From: Actinomycetes bacterium
GTDB lineage: Bacteria; Actinomycetota; Thermoleophilia; Solirubrobacterales; Solirubrobacteraceae
Reading direction: 5' to 3'
Assembly: GCA_021846845.1 (NCBI GenBank)
Contig: JAJZWB010000009.1
Coordinates: 1-44,966, forward strand
Length of the DNA stretch: 44,966 nt
Positions 16,091-23,864 of the stretch are shown here, piece by piece. Every line of letters starts with the position of its first letter. Within the stretch, counting starts at the first letter, position 1. The translations under genes and the position numbers were made by a program. The notes under the pieces are model-generated. The model was given only the letters and a program-made list of their open reading frames with translations, ran no database searches and was not told where the DNA came from.

Positions 16091-17331
16091 CGCCGCTCCA
16101 TTCTGTGCTCGAAGTCAGGGCGTACGTACACCGGCCGGCCGCCCACGAACGCCGCGCCCACCGGGCTGCGGCCCAACCGGTAAGCGATCGCGTCGATCGG
16201 ACCGTCGAGCAACAGGAGGTCGGCGCGCTTGCCGACCTCGATCGAGCCGCGGTCGTGCTCGAGGCCGAGCACCCATGCTCCGTTGATGGTGGCCGCCCCC
16301 ACCGCCTCGCGCGCCGACAGCCCGTAGAGGCGCGCTCCGAGGCCGATCGCGACCGGCATCGAGACGACCGGCGCGGTGCCAGGGTTGGCGTCCGTCGCCA
16401 GCACCACCAGCGCGCCCGCCTCGACGAGCGCACGCCCCGGCGCGCGGTGCTCGTCCCCGAGGAACTCCGCCACGGGCAGGAGCACGGCCGCGCATCGCGC
16501 CGCGGCGAGCGCCGGGATGTCGGATGCCGGGAGCATCGAGAGGTGATCGACCGACCGGGCGCCGGCGGCGAGCGCGACGGGCACCGAGCCGTGGCTTGAG
16601 AACTGCTCCACGTGGCAGCGGAGCGCCAGCCCGGCCGCCCGGGCCAGCTCGCCCATCAGCTCCAGGTGCTCGTTGGAGAAGGCGATCGACTCGACGAAGA
16701 TGTCCAGTGCGGTGACGCTGCCGGCGGCGATCACCTCAGGCATCATCTCCTGCACGACGCCCATCCACCCGTCGGCGGAGTGACCCTCCGGGACCGCGTG
16801 GGCGAGCAGCGCGGTCGAAACGGTGCTCTGCGGGACGCGCACCTCCAGCTCGCGGGCGAGCACCAGGGCGCGCATCTCCCCATCCCGGGAGAGCCCGTAC
16901 CCGGACTTGCACTCGAAGGTCGTCGTGCCCGACGCCAGCATCTCCGCCGCGAGCGCGTCGGCCTGGGCCAGAACCTCCTCGTCGGCGTGCTCGCGCAGCG
17001 CCCGCGCCGAGGCGGCGATCCCGCCACCGGAGCGCGAGATCTCCTCGTAGGGCACGCCGCGCAGCTTCTGCTCGTACTCCGCCGCGCGCCAGCCGGCGAA
17101 CGGCAGGTGCGTGTGGCAGTCGACGAACCCGGGGATCACCGCGCAGCCGCTGGCGTCCACCCGCAGCTCGGCGCCGCCGTCGGCGTCGAGCGCCGCGATC
17201 GCACCGTCACGAAGCGCCAGGTCGCAGGGGTCGAGCCGCTGCGCCTCCAGCTCGTCGCCTCGCAGGTGCGGCATTCCGTCGGCGGGCGGGCGCAGGACCT
17301 GCGCGGCGCCCTCGATCGAGACGCCGATCAC
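16087..17331 (-). CDS. hutI: Imidazolonepropionase
   Basis: A 414-residue amidohydrolase that hydrolyses 4-imidazolone-5-propanoate to N-formimidoyl-L-glutamate, third step of histidine degradation. Motifs: zinc-binding HTHLPFAG after VIPGFVDC, the substrate-loop ECKSGYGL, CHVEQFSSHG, VDHLSMLP and VLATDANPGT, all in the family order. The GTG start at 17331 lies in the first unit of a three-copy 41-bp repeat that separates it from hutU. In the ancestral arrangement this GTG overlapped the hutU stop. The stop overlaps hutF (ATGA), so hutI and hutF are coupled. Confidence 0.94.
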   Translation of the reverse strand: MIGVSIEGAAQVLRPPADGMPHLRGDELEAQRLDPCDLALRDGAIAALDADGGAELRVDASGCAVIPGFVDCHTHLPFAGWRAAEYEQKLRGVPYEEISRSGGGIAASARALREHADEEVLAQADALAAEMLASGTTTFECKSGYGLSRDGEMRALVLARELEVRVPQSTVSTALLAHAVPEGHSADGWMGVVQEMMPEVIAAGSVTALDIFVESIAFSNEHLELMGELARAAGLALRCHVEQFSSHGSVPVALAAGARSVDHLSMLPASDIPALAAARCAAVLLPVAEFLGDEHRAPGRALVEAGALVVLATDANPGTAPVVSMPVAIGLGARLYGLSAREAVGAATINGAWVLGLEHDRGSIEVGKRADLLLLDGPIDAIAYRLGRSPVGAAFVGGRPVYVRPDFEHRMERR

Positions 17332-17449
17332 CTGCGGTCGGGCTCAGGGTCGAGCATCGGCATCCCCATCACCTGCGGTCGGGCTCAGGGTCGAGCATCG
17401 GCATCCCCATCACCTGCGGTCGGGCTCAGGGTCGAGCATCGGCATCCTC
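17327..17449. repeat. Three-copy 41-bp tandem repeat made from the hutU 3' end
   Basis: Units begin ATCACCTGCGGTCGGGCTCA at 17327, 17368 and 17409. The first two are identical and the third differs only near its last base. Read on the minus strand each unit is the coding end of hutU ([11 protein letters not shown] and TGA) plus the GTGAT junction. The 17409 unit is the real hutU end, while the 17327 unit supplies the hutI GTG start. Two extra copies therefore push the genes apart from a four-base overlap. Confidence 0.92.
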
Positions 17450-19053
17450 ACACCCGTCTGGCGCGCGCAGTTCAGCGCCTGCTCGTAGCCGGCGTCGGCG
17501 TGGCGAACCACCCCCAGCCCGGGATCGGCCGTCAGGCAGCGCCGGACGCGCTCGGCGCCGGCCGGCGTTCCGTCGGCGACGACGACCTGGCCGGCGTGGA
17601 TCGACTTCCCCATCCCGACGCCGCCGCCGTGGTGGATCGACACCCAGCTGGCGCCACATGCGGTCATCAGCATCGCGTTGAGCAGCGGCCAGTCGGCGAC
17701 CGCGTCGGAGCCGTCGCGCATCGACTCGGTCTCCCGCTCGGGCGAGGCGACCGAGCCGCAGTCGAGATGGTCGCGGCCGATCACGATCGGCCCGCGCAGC
17801 TCGCCGGAGGCGACCATCTCGTTGAAGCGCTCGCCGGCCCGATCACGCTCGCCGTAGCCCAGCCAGCAGATCCGCGCCGGCAGGCCCTGGAACTGGACGT
17901 GCTCGGAGGCCAGCGAGATCCAGCGCGCGATGTGCTCCTGGTCCCCGAACAGGTCGAGGATCGCGCGGTCGGTGGCGTGGATGTCGGCCGGATCGCCCGA
18001 CAGCGCCACCCAGCGGAACGGGCCCTTGCCCTCGCAGAACAGCGGCCGGATGTAGGCGGGCACGAACCCCGGATAGGAGAACGCCTCGGCGTCGCCGTGC
18101 TCGGCCGCCAGCCCGCGCAGCGAGTTCCCGTAGTCGAACGCCTCGGCGCCGGCCCGCTGCAGGGCGCGGATCGCGCCGACGTGCGCGACCGCGCTCGCCC
18201 CCACCCGTCGGAGGTAGTCGTCGGGGTCCGAGCTGCGCAGCGCCTGCGCCTGCTCCACCGTCACCCCGGAGGGCACGTAGCCGTTGAGGGGGTCGTGCGC
18301 GCTGGTCTGATCGGTGACCACGTCCACCTCCGCGCCACGGCGAACCAGCTCCGGCAGGATGTCCGCCGCGTTGCCCGCCAGCCCGATCGAGAGCGCCCTC
18401 CCCTCCGCACGGGCGAGGTCCAGCCTCGCGAGCGCGTCGTCCAGGTCGACGGCGCGCTCGTCGAGGTAGCCGGTCTGGATCCGGCGCTCGATCCGCTGCA
18501 GGTCGACCTCGATGCACAGGGCGGCGCCGCCCAGCATCGTGATCGCGAGAGGCTGGGCGCCGCCCATCCCGCCCAGACCGGCCGTCACCACCAGCCGTCC
18601 GGTGAGGGTCCCGCCGAAGCGCCTGCGCGCGGCCGCCGCGAACGTCTCGTAGGTGCCCTGAAGGATCCCCTGGCTGCCGATGTAGATCCAGGAGCCGGCG
18701 GTCATCTGCCCGTACATCATCAGCCCGGCCTCGTCCAGCTCACGGAACTTCTCCCACGTGGCCCATCGCGGCACGAGATTGGAGTTGGCGATCAGCACGC
18801 GCGGCGCGCGCTCGTGGGTCTCGAACACCGCGACGGGCTTGCCGGACTGGACCAGCAGCGTCTCCTCGTCGCCGAGCCGCTTCAGCTCGCGCTCGATCGT
18901 GTGATAGCTGGACCAGTTGCGCGCGGCCTTGCCGATCCCGCCGTAGACCACGAGATCCCCGGGCCGCTCGGCGACGTCCGGGTGCAGGTTGTTGCGCAGC
19001 ATCCGCAGCGCGGCCTCCTGCTGCCAGCCTCGGCAGCTGATCGTGGCGCTCAA
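17410..19053 (-). CDS. hutU: Urocanate hydratase (urocanase)
   Basis: A 547-residue NAD-dependent enzyme that hydrates urocanate to imidazolonepropionate, second step of histidine catabolism. The N-terminal [18 protein letters not shown] and [13 protein letters not shown] are diagnostic, [12 protein letters not shown] is the NAD-binding loop and [18 protein letters not shown] carries the catalytic cysteine. I start it at TTG 19053 because GGAGG lies five bases upstream and the family similarity begins just after; the tracked start at 19257 adds 68 unlike residues. It is first in the hutU-hutI-hutF operon, with a promoter and about 200-nt leader upstream. Confidence 0.94.
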   Translation of the reverse strand: MSATISCRGWQQEAALRMLRNNLHPDVAERPGDLVVYGGIGKAARNWSSYHTIERELKRLGDEETLLVQSGKPVAVFETHERAPRVLIANSNLVPRWATWEKFRELDEAGLMMYGQMTAGSWIYIGSQGILQGTYETFAAAARRRFGGTLTGRLVVTAGLGGMGGAQPLAITMLGGAALCIEVDLQRIERRIQTGYLDERAVDLDDALARLDLARAEGRALSIGLAGNAADILPELVRRGAEVDVVTDQTSAHDPLNGYVPSGVTVEQAQALRSSDPDDYLRRVGASAVAHVGAIRALQRAGAEAFDYGNSLRGLAAEHGDAEAFSYPGFVPAYIRPLFCEGKGPFRWVALSGDPADIHATDRAILDLFGDQEHIARWISLASEHVQFQGLPARICWLGYGERDRAGERFNEMVASGELRGPIVIGRDHLDCGSVASPERETESMRDGSDAVADWPLLNAMLMTACGASWVSIHHGGGVGMGKSIHAGQVVVADGTPAGAERVRRCLTADPGLGVVRHADAGYEQALNCARQTGVRMPMLDPEPDRR

Positions 19054-19221
19054 GTCCACCTCCACTGTTGCCCGGGGCGCTCGCCGTCCCGGAGTCGAAG
19101 GGCGGTCGCCGAGGCGAGCACCTCGGTCACGGCCGTCCCGCCTCGGACGCACGCCATCGGGGTAGCGCCGCGCTGCGACGACCCGAGGCGCACCGCGGCG
19201 CCGCACCCGCGGCGGGGATCT

Positions 19222-19241
19222 GGAAGCGACTCTCGCTTTCC
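19222..19241 (-). other. Small hairpin in the hutU leader
   Basis: GGAAGCGACTCTCGCTTTCC folds into a GGAA(A)GCGA/TCGCTTCC-type stem with a three-base loop just downstream of the predicted transcription start of hutU. The remaining leader (to 19054) is very GC-rich with several possible stems; I do not recognise a known riboswitch. This describes the 291-base gap 19054-19344 together with the promoter entry. Confidence 0.3.
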
Positions 19242-19255
19242 CGCATCGCGGCGCC

Positions 19256-19285
19256 ACCCTACCAGCCTGCGGAGAGGCGTTTCAA
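19256..19285 (-). promoter_or_regulatory. Predicted promoter of the hutUIF operon
   Basis: On the minus strand TTGAAA (19280-19285) and TAGGGT (19256-19261) are separated by 18 bases, a good housekeeping-sigma promoter for an actinobacterium. It lies between the EAL-HDOD gene end and hutU, giving a leader of roughly 195 bases. Confidence 0.55.
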
Positions 19286-19344
19286 CCGTCACGAGCATCG
19301 GGCGGGCGGCCACACGCCGGGCCACCATCGCTGCCCGCGCGTCC

Positions 19345-20565
19345 CTACGCGGCCGAGGCGTTGGTCGCAACGGGTTCGAGCAGCGCCGAGGCGGCGAGGT
19401 CGGCCCACTGCACCGCGCTCATATAGAGGCCGGCGGCGCCCGGCACGAGCCGTTCCGCGAGCTCCAGGTCGCCGTGCTCGAGCGCGATCACCGAGCTGAG
19501 CAGCCGACCCTTGGCGCCCTCGTGGCCGACCAGAGCGTCGCTGGTGTCCTCCGCGAACGGCACGCGCTTCACGACCTCCGACATCGGCATGTCGAGCAGC
19601 GCGTCGACCAGCGAGAAGAGCCCCAGGGTGAAGCGCTCGCTGCCGCCCGCGGAGGCGCCCCCATCGGCGAGCTCGCAGAACCTCGCCCTGACCAGCGCGG
19701 TGATCGTCAGCTCCGGCGGCTTGCGGTCCACGCCGGCGAAGACGCTCAGCGCGACCCAGTGGCGCAGCCTCTCCACCCCGAGCAGCGCCAGCGCCTGGCC
19801 GATCGAGCGCACCTCGTGGCGCAGGCCGAAGAAGGCCGAGTTGATGTATCGCAGGACGCGGTAGCCGAGCGCGAGATCGAGCGCGATCGTGCGCTCCAGC
19901 TCCCGCAGGCCGATGCCGGGCTCGTTGAGCGCTGCCAGGAGCGTCAGCAGCGACATCCGGCTGGCGTCGACCGACCGCGTGCCGACCAGCTCCGGCCGGC
20001 AGAAGAAGTAGCCCTGGAACAGCTCGCATCCGGACTGCAGGCAGCGAGCGAACTCCTCGTGCGTCTCGACCTTCTCGGCGAGCAGCTGCACGCCGAGCGG
20101 GCGCAGCCTGCGGCACGCGCGCTCGAGGCCGTCGCCGCCCAGCGCGAGCACGTCCAGCTTCACCACGTCCACGATCTCCAGCAGCGGGTCGGCGCTCGGC
20201 GCGTACTCGAAGTCGTCCAGCGCGAGGCGGTAGCCCTGCTCCTTCAGGGAGCGCACCGCGGCGACGAGCTCCTCGTCGATCAGCTGGTCCTCCAGGATCT
20301 CGAGCACCACCAGGTCCGCCGGCAGCGAGGCGGCGAGCCCTGCGAGGATGAATTCCCGGGACACGTTGATCCACGCCGGCCGCCCGCCGGTCATTCGCTC
20401 CAGGCCCAGCTCGGTGAAGGTGTTCAGCACCACCGCAGCGGTCGCGCGCTCGGCGTCTCGGACCCTCGCGACCTGGCCGCGACCATCCCTGAACAGCAGC
20501 TCGTAGCCGACCACCTTCAGGCGCGGGTCGAACAGCGGCTGCCGGGCGACGAGTACCTCTCTCAT
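19345..20565 (-). CDS. EAL-HDOD domain signalling protein (YuxH/CdgJ-like), degenerate EAL
   Basis: A 406-residue protein with an EAL-type domain (residues 1 to about 205) and a HDOD domain (about 205-400). It starts MREVLVARQPLFDPRLKVVG, the typical opening of EAL-HDOD proteins. The phosphodiesterase signature is altered: the EAL triplet is EIL (VVLEILEDQ) and the DDFG loop reads LALDDFEYAP. KLDVLAL and LLAEKVET correspond to later metal and substrate segments. The HDOD half has the GYRVLRYINSAFFGL signature. Related proteins modulate motility, biofilm and c-di-GMP signalling, often as binders not enzymes. It lies upstream of hutU on the same strand but has the separate hut promoter between, so a link to histidine use is unproven. 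Confidence 0.88.
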   Translation of the reverse strand: MREVLVARQPLFDPRLKVVGYELLFRDGRGQVARVRDAERATAAVVLNTFTELGLERMTGGRPAWINVSREFILAGLAASLPADLVVLEILEDQLIDEELVAAVRSLKEQGYRLALDDFEYAPSADPLLEIVDVVKLDVLALGGDGLERACRRLRPLGVQLLAEKVETHEEFARCLQSGCELFQGYFFCRPELVGTRSVDASRMSLLTLLAALNEPGIGLRELERTIALDLALGYRVLRYINSAFFGLRHEVRSIGQALALLGVERLRHWVALSVFAGVDRKPPELTITALVRARFCELADGGASAGGSERFTLGLFSLVDALLDMPMSEVVKRVPFAEDTSDALVGHEGAKGRLLSSVIALEHGDLELAERLVPGAAGLYMSAVQWADLAASALLEPVATNASAA

Positions 20566-20724
20566 CCCGCGCCCGCGCCCGAGCAGTCCGCAGCCGGGCC
20601 CCCCGGGGCCGATCGGGTCCGTGCGCAGGTGGGAGCCACGGCCAGATCATCGGCAGCCGTCATCGATGCTGTAGAGCGAGGTCCCGCTGGGCGGCGGCGC
20701 AGTTCGCAGGTACAGTCCCGGGCG

Positions 20725-22242
20725 ATGCCGGCCGCCGCCCCGCGCGCGCATCCGCCCGTGACCCTCGATGGCTCGCGGCTGACCCCAGCCGGCGTGGCGG
20801 CGATCGCGCGCGACGGCGCCGCGGTGCGGTTGACGCCGGCAGCGAGAGCCCGGAACGATCGCGCGCGAGCGGCGATCGCGTCTCTCCTGGCGCGGGGGGA
20901 GGAGCTCTACGGGGTCACGACGGGGGTCGGCGCGCTGCGCTCGCTCCGTGTCGGCGAGCACGACCGCGACGCATACTCGCTCAACCTCCTGCGCAGCCAT
21001 GCGGGGGGCGCCGGGTCGCCGCTCACGGTGCCCGTCGTGCGCGCCGCGATGGCGACGCGCGCAAACCAGATCGGCGCCGGCGGCGCGGGCGTGGCGTCGG
21101 AGCTGCTCGACGCGCTCGTTGGCGCTCTCAACGCCGGCCTGACGCCGTTCACGCGTGAGCTCGGCTCGCTTGGCACCGGCGACCTGACCAACCTGGCCGA
21201 GGTCGGCCTCGCCCTGCTGGGCGAGGGGCGCCTCTGGCGCGGCGACGATCTGATCGACGCCGCCGCCGGGCTGGCGGACGCGGGCCTTGAGCCGGGGCGG
21301 CTCGGCCCCCGCGACGGACTGGCCTTCATGAGCTCCAACGCGTTCTCGATCGGCCAGGCGGCACTCCTGGTCGTCGACGCGCGGCGCGTGCTGGACGCGT
21401 GGCTGTCGGTCGCGGCGCTCTCGTTCGAGGCGGTCGCGGCTGACCCGATCGTGCTGGACGTGCGGCTTCACTCCCCCCTGCACCGCCCGGGCCAGGCGTC
21501 CGTCGCCGCCCGGATGCGGGAGCTGCTCGACGGGCTGCAGCGAACCGCCCGGCGCCCGGGCCCCCTCGGGGTCCAGGACCCGTACCCGTTCCGCGCTCAG
21601 CCGCAGGTCGACGGCGCGGTCCACGACGCGCTGCGAGCGCTGGAGGAGACCGTCTCGCACGAGCTCAACTTCTCCGGTGAGAACGCGCTGATCGTCGCCT
21701 CAGACGGCGTCGCGCTCCCCAACGGCAACCCGCACGCGGCGCCGCTGGCCAACGCCGTCGACGCGCTTCGAACCGCGCTCGCCTCCTCGGCGGCGCTGAT
21801 CGCCGCCCGGGTCAGCGCGCTGCTCGACTCGGGCCTCACCGGCCTGCCGCCGTTCCTGGCCCGCGACCCGGGGCCCGAGTCCGGAGCGCTCGTGCTCGAG
21901 TACACGGCGCACGCGGCCGCGGCCGAGGTGCGCTCGCTCGTGACCCCGGTCGCGGCTCAGAGCGTGTCGGTGGCCCGGGGGGTCGAGTCGCACTCGTCGC
22001 TTGCGCCGATCGCCGTGCGCCGTGCGCACGAGACGCTGCGGGCGCTGCGGGTGGTGATCGCCGTCGAGCTGGTCACGGCCGTCCGCGCGCTGCGCCTGGC
22101 GGGCCGGCGGCCCACCGCCGCGGGCACCCGCCGTCTCTGGGACGTCGCCTGCGAGCGCCTGGACGAGGACCTCTCGGACCGTCCCCTGCACCCCGACGTC
22201 GAGGCCGCCCGAGCGCTGGTCGAGAGCTGGACGCCCGGATGA
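20725..22242 (+). CDS. Histidine/aromatic ammonia-lyase family protein with atypical MIO loop (paralogue 2)
   Basis: A 505-residue HAL/PAL-family protein on the strand opposite the hut operon. Landmarks: LYGVTTGVG with the active-site Tyr, PRDGLAFMSSN, DPYPFRAQPQVDGA, which is close to the canonical YSxRCxPQVxG, and ALPNGNPH. The prosthetic loop is GSLGTGDLTNLAE where canonical enzymes have GSVGASGDLAPLA: one residue shorter, with Gly-Thr-Gly in place of Ala-Ser-Gly. The Asn-Gly-Thr after EGLAL is replaced by SSN. ATG 20725 is the first start compatible with the family N-terminus; the tracked 1876-codon frame is open antisense sequence. It could be a histidase or a lyase/mutase on another amino acid. 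The downstream MFS pump is 35 bases away and probably co-transcribed. Confidence 0.85.
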   Translation: MPAAAPRAHPPVTLDGSRLTPAGVAAIARDGAAVRLTPAARARNDRARAAIASLLARGEELYGVTTGVGALRSLRVGEHDRDAYSLNLLRSHAGGAGSPLTVPVVRAAMATRANQIGAGGAGVASELLDALVGALNAGLTPFTRELGSLGTGDLTNLAEVGLALLGEGRLWRGDDLIDAAAGLADAGLEPGRLGPRDGLAFMSSNAFSIGQAALLVVDARRVLDAWLSVAALSFEAVAADPIVLDVRLHSPLHRPGQASVAARMRELLDGLQRTARRPGPLGVQDPYPFRAQPQVDGAVHDALRALEETVSHELNFSGENALIVASDGVALPNGNPHAAPLANAVDALRTALASSAALIAARVSALLDSGLTGLPPFLARDPGPESGALVLEYTAHAAAAEVRSLVTPVAAQSVSVARGVESHSSLAPIAVRRAHETLRALRVVIAVELVTAVRALRLAGRRPTAAGTRRLWDVACERLDEDLSDRPLHPDVEAARALVESWTPG

Positions 22243-22277
22243 TCTGAGGGGCGACGCCCGGACTAGGATCGGGTGAG

Positions 22278-23747
22278 ATGAGCGTCCCAGAACCAGAGCC
22301 GGTGCAGGTGGTCCCGAGCCGGCGGCGCCGCCTGCTGATCCTCGGCATCTGCTCGATGAGCCTGCTGCTCATCGGCCTGGACTCGACGATCGTCAACGTG
22401 GCGCTGCCGGCGATCCACCGCTCTCTGCACTCGTCGCTCTCAGGCCTGCAGTGGACCGTGGACGCCTACACGCTCGTGCTCGCCAGCCTGCTGATGCTCT
22501 CCGGCTCGACGGCCGACCGTCTGGGGCGCAGGCGCGTGCTCCAGGCGGGGCTGCTTCTGTTCTCGCTCGGCTCGCTGCTGTGCGCGCTGGCGCCCAGCCT
22601 CGGGCTGCTGATCGCCGCCCGCGTGCTGCAGGCGGTCGGGGGCTCGATGCTCAACCCGGTCGCGATGTCGATCATCCGCAACGTGTTCGTCGACTCACGG
22701 GAGCGCGCCCGGGCGATCGGCCTCTGGGGCGCAGTTTTCGGGATCAGCGCAGCGCTCGGACCTGTGGTGGGCGGCACGCTCGTCGACTCCGTGTCGTGGC
22801 GCGCTGTGTTCATGGTCAACGTCCCGATCGGGCTGGCGGTGATCGGCCTGACGGCGCTCTACGTGCCCGAGTCGCGCGCGCCGCACCCGCGGCGGCTGGA
22901 CCCGATCGGGCAGGTGCTGGTGATCGCCGCGCTGGCGACCATCACCTATGCGCTGATCGAGGCGCCGTCCGCCGGCTGGCTGTCGTCGCAGACCCTCGGC
23001 CTGGCCGCCCTCGGCGCGGTCTCGTTCACCGTCCTGGTCGGCTGGGAGCTGCGCCGCGACGAGCCGCTGCTTGAGATGCGCTTCTTCCGCTCGGCGCCGT
23101 TCTCGAGCGCGAGCGCGACGGCGGTCGTGCTGTTCGTCGCGCTGGGAGGGTTCCTGTTCCTGAACACGCTCTACCTGCAGGAGGTCCGCGGGCTGTCGCC
23201 GCTGGACGCCGGCCTGTGCACGCTGCCGATGGCCGGCCTCATGGTGCTGATGGCGCCCCTGTCGGGGGTGGTGATCTCCAGTCGCGGCACCCGCGTGCCG
23301 CTCGTCGGGGGCGGCCTCGCCCTGGTGGCGAGCGGCGCGATCCTGACCGGGCTCGACGCGCACACGTCGTTCGCCGTCCTGATCGCCGCGTATGTGCTGT
23401 TCGGGCTCGGCTCCGGGATGCTCGGGCCGCCGATCACCAACACCGCGATCGCGGGCATGCCGCCGGCGCAGGCCGGCGTGGCGGGCGCGGTCGCGTCGAC
23501 CAGCCGTCAGATCGGACAGACCCTCGGCGTCGCACTGTTCGGCGCGCTGGCGGGCAGCGGCACGGGAGTGGTCTCGCGCGCGTTCCCGGCCGCCACGCAC
23601 GTCAGCTGGTGGATCGTGATCGGGATCGGGGCGTGCATCGTGGCGCTCGGGCTGATCTCGACCAGCGCCTGGGCCCGCGGCACGGCGAGACGGACGGCGC
23701 GGCTGTTCCGCGAGGAGCCCCTCGCCGAGGCGCGGGCTGCGGTGTAG
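22278..23747 (+). CDS. DHA2-family (EmrB/QacA-like) MFS efflux transporter
   Basis: A 489-residue, 14-helix proton antiporter. Helix 1 has LDSTIVNVALPAI, motif D1 of the DHA2 family. The loop 2-3 motif is GSTADRLGRRRVL, and helix 5 carries GISAALGPVVGGTLV, the antiporter motif C. The C-terminal half shows GSGMLGPPITNTAIAGMPPA, also typical. Such pumps export drugs, dyes or metabolites across the cytoplasmic membrane. It follows lyase paralogue 2 by 35 bases on the same strand, so it may export that enzyme's product, which is inference only. Confidence 0.92.
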   Translation: MSVPEPEPVQVVPSRRRRLLILGICSMSLLLIGLDSTIVNVALPAIHRSLHSSLSGLQWTVDAYTLVLASLLMLSGSTADRLGRRRVLQAGLLLFSLGSLLCALAPSLGLLIAARVLQAVGGSMLNPVAMSIIRNVFVDSRERARAIGLWGAVFGISAALGPVVGGTLVDSVSWRAVFMVNVPIGLAVIGLTALYVPESRAPHPRRLDPIGQVLVIAALATITYALIEAPSAGWLSSQTLGLAALGAVSFTVLVGWELRRDEPLLEMRFFRSAPFSSASATAVVLFVALGGFLFLNTLYLQEVRGLSPLDAGLCTLPMAGLMVLMAPLSGVVISSRGTRVPLVGGGLALVASGAILTGLDAHTSFAVLIAAYVLFGLGSGMLGPPITNTAIAGMPPAQAGVAGAVASTSRQIGQTLGVALFGALAGSGTGVVSRAFPAATHVSWWIVIGIGACIVALGLISTSAWARGTARRTARLFREEPLAEARAAV

Positions 23748-23864
23748 CCGCCGCGCGTCGCGCGCAGCGCTCGTCCTCCGGCCCGCCTCGAGCCCCGACC
23801 GCCGCGTGCCCTGAAGCTTGAAGACGAGCGCCGCGGCCGCCCTCGCGCCGCGACTGCCGGTAGC

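Noticed and set aside
17327-17449. CRISPR-like array
   Set aside because: Units are directly abutting with no spacers and consist of duplicated hutU coding sequence, so this is a tandem duplication.
19054-19371. Upstream coding extension of hutU or a separate small gene (tracked 106- and 68-codon frames)
   Set aside because: Residues are unlike urocanase or any family I know and they span a good promoter, so a non-coding leader is more likely.
16612-22242. 1876-codon plus-strand ORF spanning the hut operon
   Set aside because: Most of it is antisense to hutI, hutU and the EAL-HDOD gene and is Arg/Gly/His-rich without domains. Only its last 505 codons (from 20725) are a real lyase-family gene. 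Stops are scarce because of high GC.
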